Notes under the pieces: model-generated
What the model saw: only the letters and a program-made list of their open reading frames with translations
Database searches by the model: none
Told to the model about the DNA's origin: nothing
Shown here: piece by piece, positions 63,131-64,000 of the stretch
Position numbering within the stretch: the first letter of the stretch is position 1
Layout of the letters: the number at the start of each line of letters is the position of its first letter
NCBI GenBank assembly: GCA_002435755.1
Contig: DIYH01000017.1
Span: 161,150-225,149, forward strand
Direction: 5' to 3'
Origin: Flammeovirgaceae bacterium UBA6059
Lineage (GTDB): Bacteria > Bacteroidota > Bacteroidia > Cytophagales > Cyclobacteriaceae
DNA: 64,000 nt
Made by a program: the position numbers and the translations under genes

Positions 63131-63727
63131 ATGAATTGCTTTTCCAGTTTGATGATCTGCCTTACTCTTTCTATGAACCATTTGTTTGGTCAGGATATAG
63201 AGAACCTTAAGATACGTTTGATTCATAATTCTGCTACCGAAGTTCAGGCGCGTGATCAGCTAACTCGGTTATTAAATGAATATCAGCCTGACATTGAGCG
63301 CTGGATATACACTGATGAGATCATAATTGATGATAGCACTTACATTCCTCACAGCCATCCAGTGTTGACCATTAACACAAGATACCTTGATAATGACCTT
63401 AGGCAGTTATCTACATTCGTGCATGAGCAATTTCACTGGTTGGAAGAAGAACGATCTGAGCAGCGCGAATTGGCCATTACTGACTTTAAGAAAGTATATC
63501 CGGATGTTCCGGCTAGAGGAGGGATGGGTGCAAGGAGCGTTTACAGTACTTACCTACATCTCGTAGTATGCGATTTAGAATATCAGGCGATGACTAAGCT
63601 CCTAGGTGAAGATAAAGCACGGGACCTGTTAGCTGACAAGTCTTACTATCGTTGGATCTATGATCAAGTACTCAATGACAAGAGAGTTAGAGAAATAAAC
63701 GCTAAACACGGGTTTATAATAGACTAG
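63131..63727 (+). CDS. Small secreted protein with HEQFH zinc-peptidase-like motif
   Basis: From the ATG at 63131 it has 198 residues with a signal peptide (MNCFSSLMICLTLSMNHLFG). HEQFHW begins at H98 with E99 and H102. The surrounding helices and strands (LTINTRYLDNDLRQLSTFV before it) resemble small metallopeptidases, but no third ligand is certain. It lies behind the AraC-family gene and three bases before a further secreted-protein gene. Confidence 0.65.
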   Translation: MNCFSSLMICLTLSMNHLFGQDIENLKIRLIHNSATEVQARDQLTRLLNEYQPDIERWIYTDEIIIDDSTYIPHSHPVLTINTRYLDNDLRQLSTFVHEQFHWLEEERSEQRELAITDFKKVYPDVPARGGMGARSVYSTYLHLVVCDLEYQAMTKLLGEDKARDLLADKSYYRWIYDQVLNDKRVREINAKHGFIID

Positions 63728-63730
63728 TCA

Positions 63731-64000
63731 ATGAGAAATACCTTCCTAATTTACGTCCTGATATTTGTGATAGGGGTTGCGAAAGCAAAAGACTATTTAC
63801 ATCCCTCTCCTTCCGATCCAGGCTACTTGGATGAGAGCCATCGGTTTATGTTTTTCGAGAGCTACTGGCTCAATATGCAGCACTGGATGTACAATATGAG
63901 CCTCTATGCACAGGATACTCCTATCAACGAAGTGATTGGAGAACGATATAATGACTTTAGCGATAGCGAGAAAGAGGTTATTGATACATCAGTAGACTAC
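63731..64000 (+). CDS. Partial secreted protein, cut by the window end
   Basis: The reading frame starts at an ATG three bases after the preceding stop and is open to the window end, giving 90 residues. It has a signal peptide (NTFLIYVLIFVIGVAKA) and then a Tyr/Trp-rich mature part (FMFFESYWLNMQHWMYN). No family is recognised from the fragment. It appears to be co-transcribed with the HEQFH gene. Confidence 0.7.
   Translation, partial: MRNTFLIYVLIFVIGVAKAKDYLHPSPSDPGYLDESHRFMFFESYWLNMQHWMYNMSLYAQDTPINEVIGERYNDFSDSEKEVIDTSVDY

Overview
The window reads as chromosomal DNA from a free-living, probably marine member of the Bacteroidota, most likely Cytophagales-like; the order is an inference from gene content. 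Supporting signs are a short primary sigma factor of 287 residues, a bacillithiol deacetylase (BshB1), a DUF349 protein, TonB receptor and alginate-export type outer membrane proteins, a propeller/Y_Y_Y protein, a LytTR membrane regulator, many lipoproteins with an SxC-like signal, and two promoters fitting TTG-N21/23-TAnnTTTG. Shine-Dalgarno sites are generally weak or absent, as is usual in this phylum.

Left end (1-4402): the trailing end of a CRISPR array (nine complete spacers, cas genes not in view), tRNA-Thr, a DUF349 gene, and the pair miaE-YqgE/AlgH. 4489-14180 is a housekeeping block: pdxH with a glycosyltransferase, then minus-strand bshB1, trxB, the primary sigma gene, pnp, rpsO, an LptF/LptG permease and a START-like gene, ending in a tRNA-Met with its own promoter and terminator. 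14365-25462 holds a 1-Cys peroxiredoxin, a three-gene minus operon (propeller/Y_Y_Y membrane protein, GH31 glycosidase, flavin disulfide reductase), a second glycosyltransferase and a TonB receptor.

25475-36662 is metabolic and accessory: a divergent oxidative pentose phosphate cluster (pgl-zwf against gnd-SemiSWEET), a PDZ/alpha-beta hydrolase, a LytTR regulator, a BrnT/BrnA toxin-antitoxin pair behind a palindrome, secreted metallopeptidase-like lipoproteins, an M14 carboxypeptidase and a VOC protein. 37040-41264 is a compact plus-strand operon: a PilJ/PAS/HPt/CheA-type kinase, a single-domain response regulator, a CheX-type phosphatase and an outer membrane porin, without CheW or chemoreceptors. 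This is the most system-like unit in the window.

41280-64000 carries pirin, a fibronectin-type lipoprotein with a slippage-prone Pro-Asp repeat, a three-domain kinase/M23/phospho-lyase-like fusion, a penicillin acylase family lipoprotein, a TPR-HTH protein, a GNAT gene preceded by four GTTTACC boxes spaced 11/22/11, and an ECF sigma/anti-sigma-like/DUF4097/outer-membrane operon with start-stop overlaps. It continues with a decayed gene, a diheme peroxidase with an imelysin-like N-terminus beside a collagen-like PhoX-type lipoprotein, and an AraC regulator followed by two small secreted proteins, the last cut by the window edge. No insertion sequence, prophage or rRNA operon was seen.
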